This document shows, in pieces, positions 53,744 through 61,645 of a stretch of 64,000 nt of DNA. A program made the translations under genes and the position numbers. Source of the DNA: AP-15 sp963796155 (lineage in GTDB: Bacteria > Pseudomonadota > Alphaproteobacteria > ATCC43930 > CGMCC-115725); assembly GCA_963796155.1 (NCBI GenBank), contig CAWCKT010000006.1, positions 324,845 to 388,844 on the forward strand. Direction: 5' to 3'. The number at the start of each line of letters is the position of its first letter. Position 1 is the stretch's first letter. Below the pieces are notes generated by a model. It had not been told where the DNA came from, ran no database searches, and saw nothing but the letters and a program-made list of their open reading frames with translations.

Positions 53744-54900
53744 GCGATAACGCGGTCGACCCGGCGGCGCTCGCCGCCCAGCTGATCCGCCGGCCGAGCG
53801 TGACCCCGAAGGACGAGGGTGCGATCGAAATCGTCGCCGCGGCGCTGGAGGGCCTGGGCTTTACCTGTCACCGGCTGGTCTTCGACGGCGAGGGCAGCGA
53901 CCCGATCCATAATCTCTACGCCCGCAGCGGCGCCGGTCGCCCCAATCTCTGCTTTGCCGGTCACACCGACGTGGTGCCGCCGGGCGGGCTCGAGGCCTGG
54001 TCGTTCGATCCCTTTGCGGCGGCTGTGCGCGACGGCGAGCTGTGCGGCCGAGGGGCCGTCGACATGAAAGGGGCGATCGCCGCCTTCATCGCGGCGGCGC
54101 AACGCTACCTGGACGCGCGCGAGGCCGGGTTCGAGGGTTCGATCAGCCTGTTGATCACCGGCGACGAGGAGGGGGCGGCGGTCAACGGCACCAGGAAGGT
54201 GCTCGACTGGCTCGCCCGGCGCGGCGAGACCCTCGACGCCTGCCTGGTCGGCGAGCCGACGAGTGCGCGCACCCTCGGTGACATGATCAAGATCGGACGG
54301 CGCGGCAGTCTGACCGGCCGGCTGACGGTGCACGGGGTGCAGGGTCACACCGCCTACCCGCATCTCGCCGACAACGCGGCGCATCGGCTCGTCGCGATGC
54401 TGCATGCGCTGACCACCGCCGAACTCGACGAGGGCTCCGAGCATTTTCAGCCTTCGACCCTGCAAGTCTCGACGATCGACATCGGCAACCCCGCCTCGAA
54501 CGTGATCCCGGCGAGTGCGCAGGCGGTGTTCAACATCCGCTTCAACGACCGCTGGACCAGCGAGACCTTGAGGCCCTGGCTGGCGGAGCGGCTCGATGCG
54601 GTCGGCGGGCGCTATACGCTCGACATCAGGGTCAGCGGCGAGTCGTTTCTCGTCCCGCCCGGTGAGGTCGGCGAGCGGCTTGCCGAGGCGATCCGCCGGG
54701 TGACCGGAGCCAGTCCCGAATTCAGCACCACCGGCGGCACCTCGGACGCGCGCTTCATCCGAGCTTGTTGCCCGGTCGCGGAGTTCGGCCTCGTCGGACT
54801 GACGGCGCACCAGGTCGACGAGCGGGTGGCGCTTGCCGACCTCGCCGCGCTGACCGAGATCTACCACACCTTTCTCGGCCTCTACTTCGCCTCCCTCTGA
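53740..54900 (+). CDS. dapE: Succinyl-diaminopimelate desuccinylase
   Basis: This 386-residue M20-family di-zinc hydrolase removes succinate from N-succinyl-LL-DAP. Metal-site motifs are CFAGHTDVVPPGG (His, Asp), CGRGAVDMKGAIAAFI (bridging Asp), ITGDEEGAAVNG (general-base Glu and metal Glu), ACLVGEPTS and the final GGTSDARFIR. It overlaps dapD at its start and the next membrane protein gene at its stop (TGATG). Confidence 0.96.
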   Translation: MSDNAVDPAALAAQLIRRPSVTPKDEGAIEIVAAALEGLGFTCHRLVFDGEGSDPIHNLYARSGAGRPNLCFAGHTDVVPPGGLEAWSFDPFAAAVRDGELCGRGAVDMKGAIAAFIAAAQRYLDAREAGFEGSISLLITGDEEGAAVNGTRKVLDWLARRGETLDACLVGEPTSARTLGDMIKIGRRGSLTGRLTVHGVQGHTAYPHLADNAAHRLVAMLHALTTAELDEGSEHFQPSTLQVSTIDIGNPASNVIPASAQAVFNIRFNDRWTSETLRPWLAERLDAVGGRYTLDIRVSGESFLVPPGEVGERLAEAIRRVTGASPEFSTTGGTSDARFIRACCPVAEFGLVGLTAHQVDERVALADLAALTEIYHTFLGLYFASL

Positions 54901-55475
54901 TGGGTACGACCGCATGGCTGGAGGTGCAGCTGGCGCTGGCCGGGAGCTTGCGCCTGGCCCGCGGCGATCGCGGCGGGCTCGCCTGTTTCGACCGTTCGCT
55001 CGACGGGTTCTGGCGCTCGTTTCGCGCCGCGGTCATAGCCTATCCGCTCTACCTCGTGCTGCTGGTCATGCGGGTCACCGTCGAGGAGTGGCAGGGGTCA
55101 GGCGGCTGGCGCATCGTCACGGTCGAGACCATCGGTTATGTCATCGCCTGGGTCGCCTTCCCGCTCTTGATGCTGACGGTGACGCGGTGGATCGGTCGAG
55201 CGCACCGTTTTTTCGATTTCATGGTGCCCTACAACTGGTGCCAGGTGCCGCAGAGCGCGCTCTTCGTGCTGGTCGGCCTCGAATCCGAGAGCGGGATGCT
55301 GGGCACTCAGGCCAGCGAGGCAATCGACATCGTCGCCGCGATCGCCACCCTCGTCTACGAGTGGTACATCGCCCGCGTTGCGCTGGAGACGACCGGCTCC
55401 GCCGCGGCGTTCGTCGTCCTCGTCGACCTCGTCCTCGGGGTCGTGATCAGCCGCGTCGTCGGCAGCCTTTACTGA
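54900..55475 (+). CDS. Membrane protein linked to dapDE
   Basis: This 191-residue protein has four or five hydrophobic helices (AVIAYPLYLVLLVMRVTVEE, VETIGYVIAWVAFPLLMLTV, AIDIVAAIATLVYEWYIARV, AAFVVLVDLVLGVVISRVVG). Its ATG shares one base with the dapE stop. A conserved-looking segment is HRFFDFMVPYNWCQVPQSAL. I do not know its function. A gene of this kind often lies between dapE and truA in alphaproteobacteria, which matches its position here but for the inserted segment. Confidence 0.75.
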   Translation: MGTTAWLEVQLALAGSLRLARGDRGGLACFDRSLDGFWRSFRAAVIAYPLYLVLLVMRVTVEEWQGSGGWRIVTVETIGYVIAWVAFPLLMLTVTRWIGRAHRFFDFMVPYNWCQVPQSALFVLVGLESESGMLGTQASEAIDIVAAIATLVYEWYIARVALETTGSAAAFVVLVDLVLGVVISRVVGSLY

Positions 55476-55642
55476 TTATCCGAAAGCGGGAACAGTCGGT
55501 CGCACGGCGGCCCGGAGTGTGAGCTACTTCACACATGCGCGCAGCGCGCGGTTTTACGGTCTAACCAACTCAAAAGCCGCTCCGGGGAGGATGCCGGCTA
55601 AATGTTATCAGCGAAAGTCGGGTTCGACCGAAAGCGGGGCTA

Positions 55643-56438
55643 ATGCGAATTGTTCAGATTTCCGACACGCATCTGAGCCGGGACAAGCCACATTTCTCCG
55701 ACAATTGGGCGCCGCTCGCGGCGTGGATCGCCGACCAGCATCCCGATCTCGTGATCCATACCGGCGATGTGACCGTCGATGGCGCCGGACTCGAAGCTGA
55801 CCTCAGCTTCTCCGCCCGCCTGATGGACGAACTCGGAATCCGCTGGCGGGCGGTGCCCGGCAATCATGATGTCGGCGACGCTCGGCATGCCCGCCAACCA
55901 GTCAATGCCGAGCGGCTCAGCGCGTGGCAGCGTCACTTCGGCCCAGATCGCTGGGTCGAAGATGTCGCAGAAGGTGCGCAGCGCTGGCGTCTTGTCGGAT
56001 TCGACGCGCTGCTGATGGGCAGCGGCGAGCCGGAGGAGGACGAGCAGGCGCGGTGGCTCGAACAGGTGATGGCCGAAGCAGGAGAGCGGCGGATTGCCTG
56101 GTTCTTGCACCGGCCGCTATTTCTTGAGGATCCGGACGAAGGCGACACCGGTTATTGGTCGATCAAGCCGCAGCCGCGCGGGGCGCTTATGGCGCTGGTG
56201 CGGCGGCACCGGGTTGCCCTCGTCGCCAGCGGACATCTGCACAAAGCGCGGGATTTCGCCTTTGAGGGCACGCGCTATATCTGGTCGCCGGCATCGAGCT
56301 TTCTGGTCGGCGCGACCGCAACCGGAGATGCCCGGTGAAAAGCGGCTCGGCGCTGTAGTTTATGAACTCGACAACGCAACATTGACGGCTCGGATCGCTG
56401 AAGTGCCGGGCCTGACGCAGCATTGGGTCGATATGTGA
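55643..56438 (+). pseudogene. Calcineurin-like metallophosphoesterase, frameshifted near the C terminus
   Basis: The protein (about 264 residues after repair) has the metal motifs ISDTHLSRDK, HTGDVTVDG, VPGNHDVGD, ASGHLHKARD and a His in WFLHRPLF. This fits cAMP phosphodiesterase CpdA-like or 3',5'-nucleotide phosphoesterases. The frame ends early at ATATGDAR. Deleting one base at about 56327 continues MPGEKRLGAVVYELDNATLT to a stop at 56436-56438. Only the last 35 residues are affected, so the product may still work even if the shift is real. Confidence 0.82.
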
Positions 56439-56455
56439 TCGACGAGGTCGACCCA

Positions 56456-56590
56456 CGCCCGGCAATGTCTCAAGCTGGCGCAGCTCCCCATCGCTCACGC
56501 TCAGCACCGCCATCGATGCCGCCGCCCACAGCCCGCCAGAAAGCCGGGGAGACTGACATTTTTAAATTGGACAGCACTGACATTTGCACG
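56456..56590 (-). mobile_element. Remnant of an ISNCY-like insertion sequence end
   Basis: On the minus strand an ATG at 56513 starts MAVLSVSDGELRQLETL, like the N terminus of ISNCY-type transposases (MxVLSMSxxELxRLxVL). After about 18 codons the similarity stops, just before the metallophosphoesterase gene end. Outside the ATG lies an AT-rich end with the direct repeat ACTGACATTT at 56552 and 56576. This is a fragment of an IS left end and leader. No complete transposase is present. Confidence 0.5.
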
Positions 56591-56806
56591 TTGGGCCTAC
56601 AGTCCTTAGCCGCATAACCCTATTTCTGCAAAATCAGCGACGGCGTGCAGCACCCCGCCATTTTTCCTGCACCACTTCAATGCCTTCGGCACGCCGGGCA
56701 TGGATACGGACCCGATGAAAAATGTATATCAAAAATGTATGTGTGAATTGTCGCCGCTCGGCTTACCTATGTCCTCGTTGATCCACTCGGAGGTCGGAGG
56801 TTACTT

Positions 56807-57061
56807 ATGAGGTACAAATTATGGTACGGTCCGGCGCGAACCCAAGCTGAATTTACTTCTATGAAGCCGCTATGGGGGCCTCGGATACGCGACGCGTTTC
56901 ATGATGCTCTTTGGGATGCGATGAAGATCAATGATGACGGGCAGCATATCGTCTGGGAAATTGAAGGCGACGACGGTTCGCGGATAGGTCGGCAGGAAAT
57001 CGTTGAAATGGTGCGGCAGCGCAGACATGAGTTGACCGCGAAGCCACCGCAAAAATACTGA
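56807..57061 (+). CDS. Small protein of unknown function in the island
   Basis: This 84-residue protein starts at ATG 56807 with GGAGG before it (GGAGGTTACTT). It is rich in aromatic and charged residues (YKLWYGPARTQAEFTSMKPL; DDGQHIVWEIEGDDGSRIGR). No family is recognised, and there is no signal peptide or membrane helix. The base composition here is lower in GC than the flanking dap and truA blocks, as in the next genes. Confidence 0.6.
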   Translation: MRYKLWYGPARTQAEFTSMKPLWGPRIRDAFHDALWDAMKINDDGQHIVWEIEGDDGSRIGRQEIVEMVRQRRHELTAKPPQKY

Positions 57062-57150
57062 TCGGCTAAATCAAACTGCGCAATTAACCAACGGCTGGCC
57101 CACTGGGCTGACAGGTGTTGTCTCTTCCGGAACGGGGTGCGTCTCCAAAT

Positions 57151-57648
57151 ATGATGACAAAAGATAGCGGCCGGAGAGAGACGTTCGCGACCGCGCTAAT
57201 CTTGGCTGGCGTGCTGCAAGTTACTATGATTACGACAGGACATGGACAATCGCATGATGCATGGCTCTGCATCACCGAGCAGGAGACTGGCTTTAAATAC
57301 AATACAGCCCGCAAGGATTGGCATACCGCAATATTTGCAGGTACCGATAAATATGTTATTCGGTATCAAAGAGTGGGCGACCTCGATGCCCAAGCTGTGG
57401 GCATACTAAAAAAACCAAATGACGAAATGTGGAGCGTGGAAACTGTTGGCAGCCCCCCAGCAGAGACATGTGGATATTTTAACGAGGCAGACAGATTATT
57501 TTGCGAAGGAATACTGTCTGAATTTATTTTCGACCGCAAAACACTCAGATTTCAGTACTACTACAAAGGCGAGTTCCTTTGGCCTCCAAAAGAAGCACGT
57601 AATCCGGACACCCCATTGATTGCTATTGGTCGTTGTACGGCGCTTTGA
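57151..57648 (+). CDS. Secreted protein of unknown function in the island
   Basis: The ATG at 57151 gives 165 residues with a signal peptide (ATALILAGVLQVTMITTGHG). The mature part has Cys in AWLCITEQETGF, ETCGYF, RLFCEGIL and GRCTAL, which could form two disulfides, and aromatic strands (FIFDRKTLRFQYYYKGEF). A TTG 12 codons earlier is possible. GC content is low. The family is unknown, and its end overlaps a candidate TTG start of the next gene. Confidence 0.55.
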   Translation: MMTKDSGRRETFATALILAGVLQVTMITTGHGQSHDAWLCITEQETGFKYNTARKDWHTAIFAGTDKYVIRYQRVGDLDAQAVGILKKPNDEMWSVETVGSPPAETCGYFNEADRLFCEGILSEFIFDRKTLRFQYYYKGEFLWPPKEARNPDTPLIAIGRCTAL

Positions 57649-57689
57649 AACGCCGCCTTATTATTCATGTACAACTCGCTCACAGCGGC

Positions 57690-58118
57690 ATGAGGCCCTA
57701 TTATATGCAAAGTCAACGCTACCTCACCGAGATCGTTGATCCGACGATTAGCGACTTCGAGAAAAACCCTACTTCCGTCCGACATGCACTCTTGGCGTGT
57801 ATGGTGACTTTCCATTGCATCGACTATTTGGCGGCCCCGAAAAGACCTCGGTCATTACGTCAAAAATTTCGTGCGGACTCCCCGGAGTTCGAAATTGTAG
57901 ACCGCGTTGCTCATGCGGCTAAACATGTGAAAATAGGGCCTCTAAGAGCTGCTCATGTGGTCAAGCGTCCTCCGGCGGTGCCGGGCGTTTTGGTTCCCGG
58001 TCTCTCCCGGCCAGGTGACGCAGTTGGGAGCGTCACAATTTGGGACGAAGCCGCGCTTGATCTCCTTGCGATTGTAAAGCGGGCGGCTGAATTTCTACGT
58101 GTCCAGATCGATCCTTAG
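57690..58118 (+). CDS. Protein of unknown function in the island
   Basis: This 142-residue frame from ATG 57690 (a TTG at 57633 is in frame) reads YLTEIVDPTISDFEKNPTSV, RHALLACMVTFHCIDYL and later SVTIWDEAALDLLAIVKRAA. The start pattern is one I associate with repeated small hypothetical proteins in Bradyrhizobium, but I cannot name a domain. It is soluble, mostly helical in the first half, with a Pro-rich loop (KRPPAVPGVLVPGL). Confidence 0.55.
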   Translation: MRPYYMQSQRYLTEIVDPTISDFEKNPTSVRHALLACMVTFHCIDYLAAPKRPRSLRQKFRADSPEFEIVDRVAHAAKHVKIGPLRAAHVVKRPPAVPGVLVPGLSRPGDAVGSVTIWDEAALDLLAIVKRAAEFLRVQIDP

Positions 58119-58124
58119 GCTATC

Positions 58125-58484
58125 ATGCGGCGCATGACGCGAAGTTCTCAAAGCCGTCCCCGTGCAAAACGGCGAGCAACGGTGCGCGCTCGGACGGAGC
58201 AGCTGTGCCTTAATCCAAAGTGCAAAACCACCGAAACACCTGACATAAGCCCGCTAACACCTGACGATTACGATCCTATACCCGACAACATAAGGGAGCA
58301 GATCACGCTACACTCGCTACAATCAATACAATCGCCGAAGCACTGCATCCGATGCGGACTTGTTTTTGTCGAATACATCTTGGAGCATCGGTCGAAGCGG
58401 TTCGGCTATTTAGATTCCCCGAGCCGACCAAGCAGAAAGCGGTGGTATTCCTATCCGCCTGACCTTCGCCCGCCGAGCGATTAG
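58125..58484 (+). CDS. Zinc-ribbon-like small protein
   Basis: This 119-residue protein has two Cys pairs, CLNPKC near residue 28 and CIRCG near residue 75, spaced like a zinc ribbon. A basic N terminus (SSQSRPRAKRRATVRARTE) suggests nucleic-acid binding. It starts seven bases after the previous stop, so both may be one transcript. No known family is assigned. Confidence 0.5.
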   Translation: MRRMTRSSQSRPRAKRRATVRARTEQLCLNPKCKTTETPDISPLTPDDYDPIPDNIREQITLHSLQSIQSPKHCIRCGLVFVEYILEHRSKRFGYLDSPSRPSRKRWYSYPPDLRPPSD

Positions 58485-58525
58485 CCGGTCACACCTTTTG
58501 TGCCGTAGTTTCGCGCGCGGCACCA

Positions 58526-58672
58526 ATCAACATCTGGTACGGTGAGCTTCCACGCACGGCGCTGCGAAAGTCGCATAAGACATTATTCTGGAAAGCGCAT
58601 CAAAAGCTTCGTGAAGGCCTCGATGACGATCTGAAGCAGAGGAGTCCCGAGAAGGGGTGTTCGACTTTCTGA
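58526..58672 (+). pseudogene. Coding-like fragment, 49 codons
   Basis: The frame reads INIWYGELPRTALRKSHKTL, then FWKAHQKLREGLDDDL and stops at TGA 58670-58672. The composition is protein-like and unlike random frames, but there is no start codon or ribosome site near it. It could be the end of a decayed gene. The rest of 58485-58779 shows nothing else. Confidence 0.3.
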
Positions 58673-58779
58673 TCGGGGTTAGCTGGGCTCCTTCAATACT
58701 CAATCAACCATGCCTTTACTCCGAGCGCTCGGCCACAAGATGTGGGTCGGCGTGGTCTCGGCTAAGAGGGCGATGTGGG

Positions 58780-59028
58780 CCGCGCTCATATCGTAGCTAT
58801 TGAAGCAATAATTAAATTACCTAAATATCATCTCCTCGTGATCGCCGCGGCCGAAATGCACCGCCGGTCGAACCAAAGGAGGGGCCGATCACTGATGTTC
58901 TATTCTTTCACCAAGACCGCCGAGGCCGGTGCGCGGGCGGCCGTTCGCCGAGGGCCCGTCGAACCGCCCCGCCGGCCGCCGGGGCGGTTCCCGCGACAAG
59001 AAGACGCTCGCCGCCGCGGTGCTCCTCG
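58780..59028. repeat. Direct repeat, copy 1 (249 bp)
   Basis: This block is repeated at 60497-60745 at a fixed offset of 1717 bp with scattered mismatches but equal length. It starts CCGCGCTCATATCGTAGCTA and contains an AT-rich leader, a ribosome-site-like AAAGGAGG, and the first codons of a DUF5681-type gene. Together the copies flank the nucleotidyltransferase gene pair. Confidence 0.9.
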
Positions 59029-59196
59029 AAGGCGAGGCCGAAGCCTTGACCCGGAGGGCGGTCGAGCTCGCTCTCTCCGGCGACCCGTGGACCTTCAGCC
59101 CGCATCGAGCGCATCCTGCCGGCGTGCCGCGAACGGACGGTCGTCTTCGCGCTGCCGCCGATCGAGAGTGCCCCCCGGGAGAAGCCCGTGGGCTAG
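58929..59196 (+). pseudogene. DUF5681-domain gene remnant
   Basis: The frame gives RGRPFAEGPSNRPAGRRGG followed by SRDKKTLAAAVLLEGEAEAL and TRRAVELALSGDP, matching the DUF5681 pattern RFxxGxSGNPAGRPxGSRNK. After GDP the family's ending appears in another frame, RIERILPACRERTVVFALPP then IESAPREKPVG and a TAG at 59194. An indel near 59110 separates them. The start codon region reads ATC instead of ATG. DUF5681 proteins are small, phage- or mobile-element-associated, of unknown role. Confidence 0.7.
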
Positions 59197-60020
59197 GGGC
59201 TGGGCTTGGTGTTGTAACGCTCGAACATGGCGACGCGAATTTCGGGGCTGTCCGGCCATTGGCCGCGACGCCGGCCAGCATGGGCCTGATAATCTTCAAG
59301 CCGGGCCGGGTCGGGCTGCACCGCGCGACCGGCATCATCAATAAAGAGCAAACCGAGTTTATCTGTCGGCATGCGGGTGACAAACGCCTCGGCTTCGTCG
59401 AGCGCGGTGCGCAGCCGCGGCATGATGTCCTTCGGGTCGAGCGGTTCGGTGCTTTGCAGGCTTTGCCATTCGGCGGCTGGGTGGTTAGCGGCATTGCGCC
59501 GGATTTCGGCTATGAGGCTCTCCGGCGTGAAGCCGGGCGATTTTTCGACCGCCGCCCAGATCACTGCACCGAGCGGAAGGATGCGTTCGTGAATCGTCAC
59601 AAGGTCAATCATGTCGCGGAGTTCGCGACGGCCCGCCGCCGCCATCACCTTGTTCATGGCAAGGTCAACTGGATGCAGCACATAGCCGAATGTTTCGTCG
59701 CGCACAGTGGGGAAGAAGCGGTAATCGCTGTCAGACACCCATTCGAGGCGTGTGCTGGCTCCCTCGCGCGTCACCTCGGCGGTGTACATCAGCGGCATCT
59801 GCCGAAGCCATGAAACGCTATAGCCGGCGGCGGTGAGCGTTTGCGTGTCAGCCTGCACAGTCGCTGCCACCTGCTCCTCGCGGTCATGGTACACGTCAAT
59901 GTCGCTGGAAATACGCGGAGCATTTCGGATCAGCGGCGAGGCCCCCGCAACGTAGGTTTCGGGGTTACGGTGTGCCGCGAGCAGGAGGAGAATGTCGGTT
60001 TGAATTTTAGAGAGCGGCAC
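59193..60020 (-). CDS. Nucleotidyltransferase-like protein (toxin-antitoxin type)
   Basis: The 275-residue protein starts at GTG 60020, overlapping the small upstream gene by 14 bases. TYVAGASPLIRNAPRISSDI then DVYHD carries the nucleotidyltransferase motif (G-x-S near residue 26-28 and the Asp pair at 40 and 42), as in AbiEii/MenT-like toxins, with FGYVLHPVDLAMNKVMAAAG and RRELRDMIDLVTIHERILP following. In such systems the enzyme adds nucleotides to tRNA or protein targets and a partner blocks it. The two-gene order with a small partner fits, but the partner's family is not clear. Confidence 0.65.
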   Translation of the reverse strand: MPLSKIQTDILLLLAAHRNPETYVAGASPLIRNAPRISSDIDVYHDREEQVAATVQADTQTLTAAGYSVSWLRQMPLMYTAEVTREGASTRLEWVSDSDYRFFPTVRDETFGYVLHPVDLAMNKVMAAAGRRELRDMIDLVTIHERILPLGAVIWAAVEKSPGFTPESLIAEIRRNAANHPAAEWQSLQSTEPLDPKDIMPRLRTALDEAEAFVTRMPTDKLGLLFIDDAGRAVQPDPARLEDYQAHAGRRRGQWPDSPEIRVAMFERYNTKPSP

Positions 60021-60222
60021 GGCAGGCCCGCTCGATCTGTTCCGCGAGCCGCCGGGCTTCGCGGTTGCCCTCCGTCCGTAAAACCCGCGCCACGACAAGC
60101 GCATCCGCCGGTGTCGGTGCCTCAAGCTTGCGCCGGTTCCACAGTGCGCGCGCGCCATATTCGGCAAAGGCGCGGTGGTAAAGGGTGGCGAGGTCTTCCG
60201 GTCGTTCTGGCTCGGTGCTCAT
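60007..60222 (-). CDS. Small partner of the nucleotidyltransferase gene (possible antitoxin)
   Basis: The 71-residue helical protein from ATG 60222 (STEPERPEDLATLYHRAFAE, then EAPTPADALVVARVLRTEGN) ends in REARRLAEQIERACRAAL. It overlaps the nucleotidyltransferase start by 14 bases, a sign of coupled translation. No helix-turn-helix is certain. An antitoxin role is inferred from order and size. The 274 bp upstream to the second direct repeat contain no other gene I can support. Confidence 0.5.
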   Translation of the reverse strand: MSTEPERPEDLATLYHRAFAEYGARALWNRRKLEAPTPADALVVARVLRTEGNREARRLAEQIERACRAAL

Positions 60223-60496
60223 GGCCTTGGTGAGTCAGCTACCTCTATAGGATCGAATTGCCAATTGTATGTGCTAAGAAAGTTCTCGAATACAATTTCC
60301 GACTTGGTTTTGCTCATACCGTCACCCATGAAATAGTGGTGACGTTAACATTGTTGCCGCGGGCGGCGGATTCAATCGCTTCTTGGCGCGTTTAGCTGGT
60401 CGCGCGTGTCCGTGGTCATGGCTTCCCGAAAATCCACATGTTGTGTTTCTCGCGTCCGGGGTGCGCTGTCAAAAGCCACATAAGGGCTATTCTGGT

Positions 60497-60745
60497 CCGC
60501 GCTCATATCGTAGCTATTGAAGCAACGATTAAATTACCTAAATATCATCTTTTCATGATCGGGGCGGCCGAAATGCACCGCCGGTCGAACGAAAGGAGGT
60601 GCCGATGACTGATGTTCTGTTCTTTCGCCAAGACCGCCGCGGCCGGTGCGCGGGCGGCCGTTCGCCGAGGGCCCGTCGAACCGTCCCGCCGGCCGCCGCG
60701 GCGGTTCCCGCGACAAGAAGACGCTCGCCGCCGCGGTGCTCCTCG
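60497..60745. repeat. Direct repeat, copy 2, with truncated DUF5681 gene start
   Basis: This second copy keeps an intact start: AAAGGAGGTGCCG followed by ATG at 60605 (MTDVLFFRQDRRGR). The DUF5681 body is in another frame (GRPFAEGPSNRPAGRRGG) and breaks off after KKTLAAAVLL, where similarity to copy 1 ends at 60745. So both copies are decayed, with different damage. The break point is 157 bp before truA. Confidence 0.85.
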
Positions 60746-60824
60746 GAAATCAAGGCTATTCAATCGATAGGCGAGAATTTGCGCTAGACTCGCGATAGAT
60801 TCGCCGATGGGAAAATATCAATGC

Positions 60825-60852
60825 AACCGCTAGTTGGCCGGCAGCGGTTTTT
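60825..60852 (+). terminator. Possible intrinsic terminator between island and truA
   Basis: AACCGCT and AGCGGTT form a 7-bp stem with an 11-base loop, followed on the plus strand by a T-run (60848-60852). It would stop transcripts leaving the island toward truA, which is convergent. Confidence 0.4.
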
Positions 60853-60901
60853 GAGACGGGAGCGCAGGCGTCGTGTCCGCATGCAGGCCGGAGGGCCGCG
60901 G

Positions 60902-61645
60902 TCACTCGGGATAGCGGATCTCGACCAGATAGAGACCCTCGGGCGGAGCGGTCGGGCCGCCGGCGCGGCGGTCGCGCGCCGCGAGCGCGCGGGCGACGTC
61001 GTCGGGATGCCAGCGCCCGAGCCCGACCAGCTTCAAGGTGCCCGCCATGTTGCGCACTTGGCGATGCAGAAACGAGCGCGCCCGCGCCTCGATATGGATC
61101 TCCTCGCCCTCGCGGCGCAGCTCGAGCGCGTCGAGCGTCTTGAGCGGCGACTTTGCCTGGCACAGCGAATCGCGAAAGGTCGAAAAGTCGTGGTGACCCA
61201 CGAGATGCCGGGCACCCTCGCACATCGCCTCGACATCGAGCGGCGGAGCGACATGCCACACCCGGCCGCGTTCGACCGCCGGCGGCGCCCGCCGGTTGAG
61301 GATGCGATAGCGATAGACGCGGCCGGACGCCGAAAGCCGCGCGTCGAAACCCTCGGGTGCGGTTTCGGCGGCGAGGACGCTGATCGCGGCGGGCCGCAGG
61401 TGATGGTTGAGGGCGCTGCGCAGCACGCCGGGCGACACTGTCCTCGTCAGGTCGAGATGCGCGGTCTGGGCGAGCGCGTGCACCCCGGCATCGGTGCGCC
61501 CCGCGCCGTGGACGGTGACCCGCTCGCCGCAGAACCGCGTGACCGCGGTTTCGAGCGCTTCCTGCACCGACAAACCGTTCGCCTGCCGTTGCCAGCCGGC
61601 GAGCCCGGTGCCGTCATATTCGATCGTCAGCCGGTAGCGGGGCAC
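60902..61645 (-). CDS. truA: tRNA pseudouridine(38-40) synthase
   Basis: This 247-residue enzyme converts U38-U40 of many tRNAs to pseudouridine. It starts at GTG 61645, VPRYRLTIEYDGTGLAGWQR, overlapping fmt by 19 bases. The catalytic Asp is in GAGRTDAGVHALAQTAHL, and GRVYRYRILNRRAPP, HHDFSTFRDSLCQAKSPLKT and FLHRQVRNMAGTLKLVGLGR are typical of the family. It is the last gene of the def-fmt-truA unit. Confidence 0.96.
   Translation of the reverse strand: MPRYRLTIEYDGTGLAGWQRQANGLSVQEALETAVTRFCGERVTVHGAGRTDAGVHALAQTAHLDLTRTVSPGVLRSALNHHLRPAAISVLAAETAPEGFDARLSASGRVYRYRILNRRAPPAVERGRVWHVAPPLDVEAMCEGARHLVGHHDFSTFRDSLCQAKSPLKTLDALELRREGEEIHIEARARSFLHRQVRNMAGTLKLVGLGRWHPDDVARALAARDRRAGGPTAPPEGLYLVEIRYPE

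Noticed and set aside
58780..60745. CRISPR-like array from the direct repeats
   Set aside because: There are only two copies, 249 bp long and 1.5 kb apart; this is a duplicated gene start, not a repeat-spacer array.
55476..60901. tRNA or tmRNA as an island attachment site
   Set aside because: I looked for clover-leaf patterns and a CCA-type end near both borders and saw none that hold.
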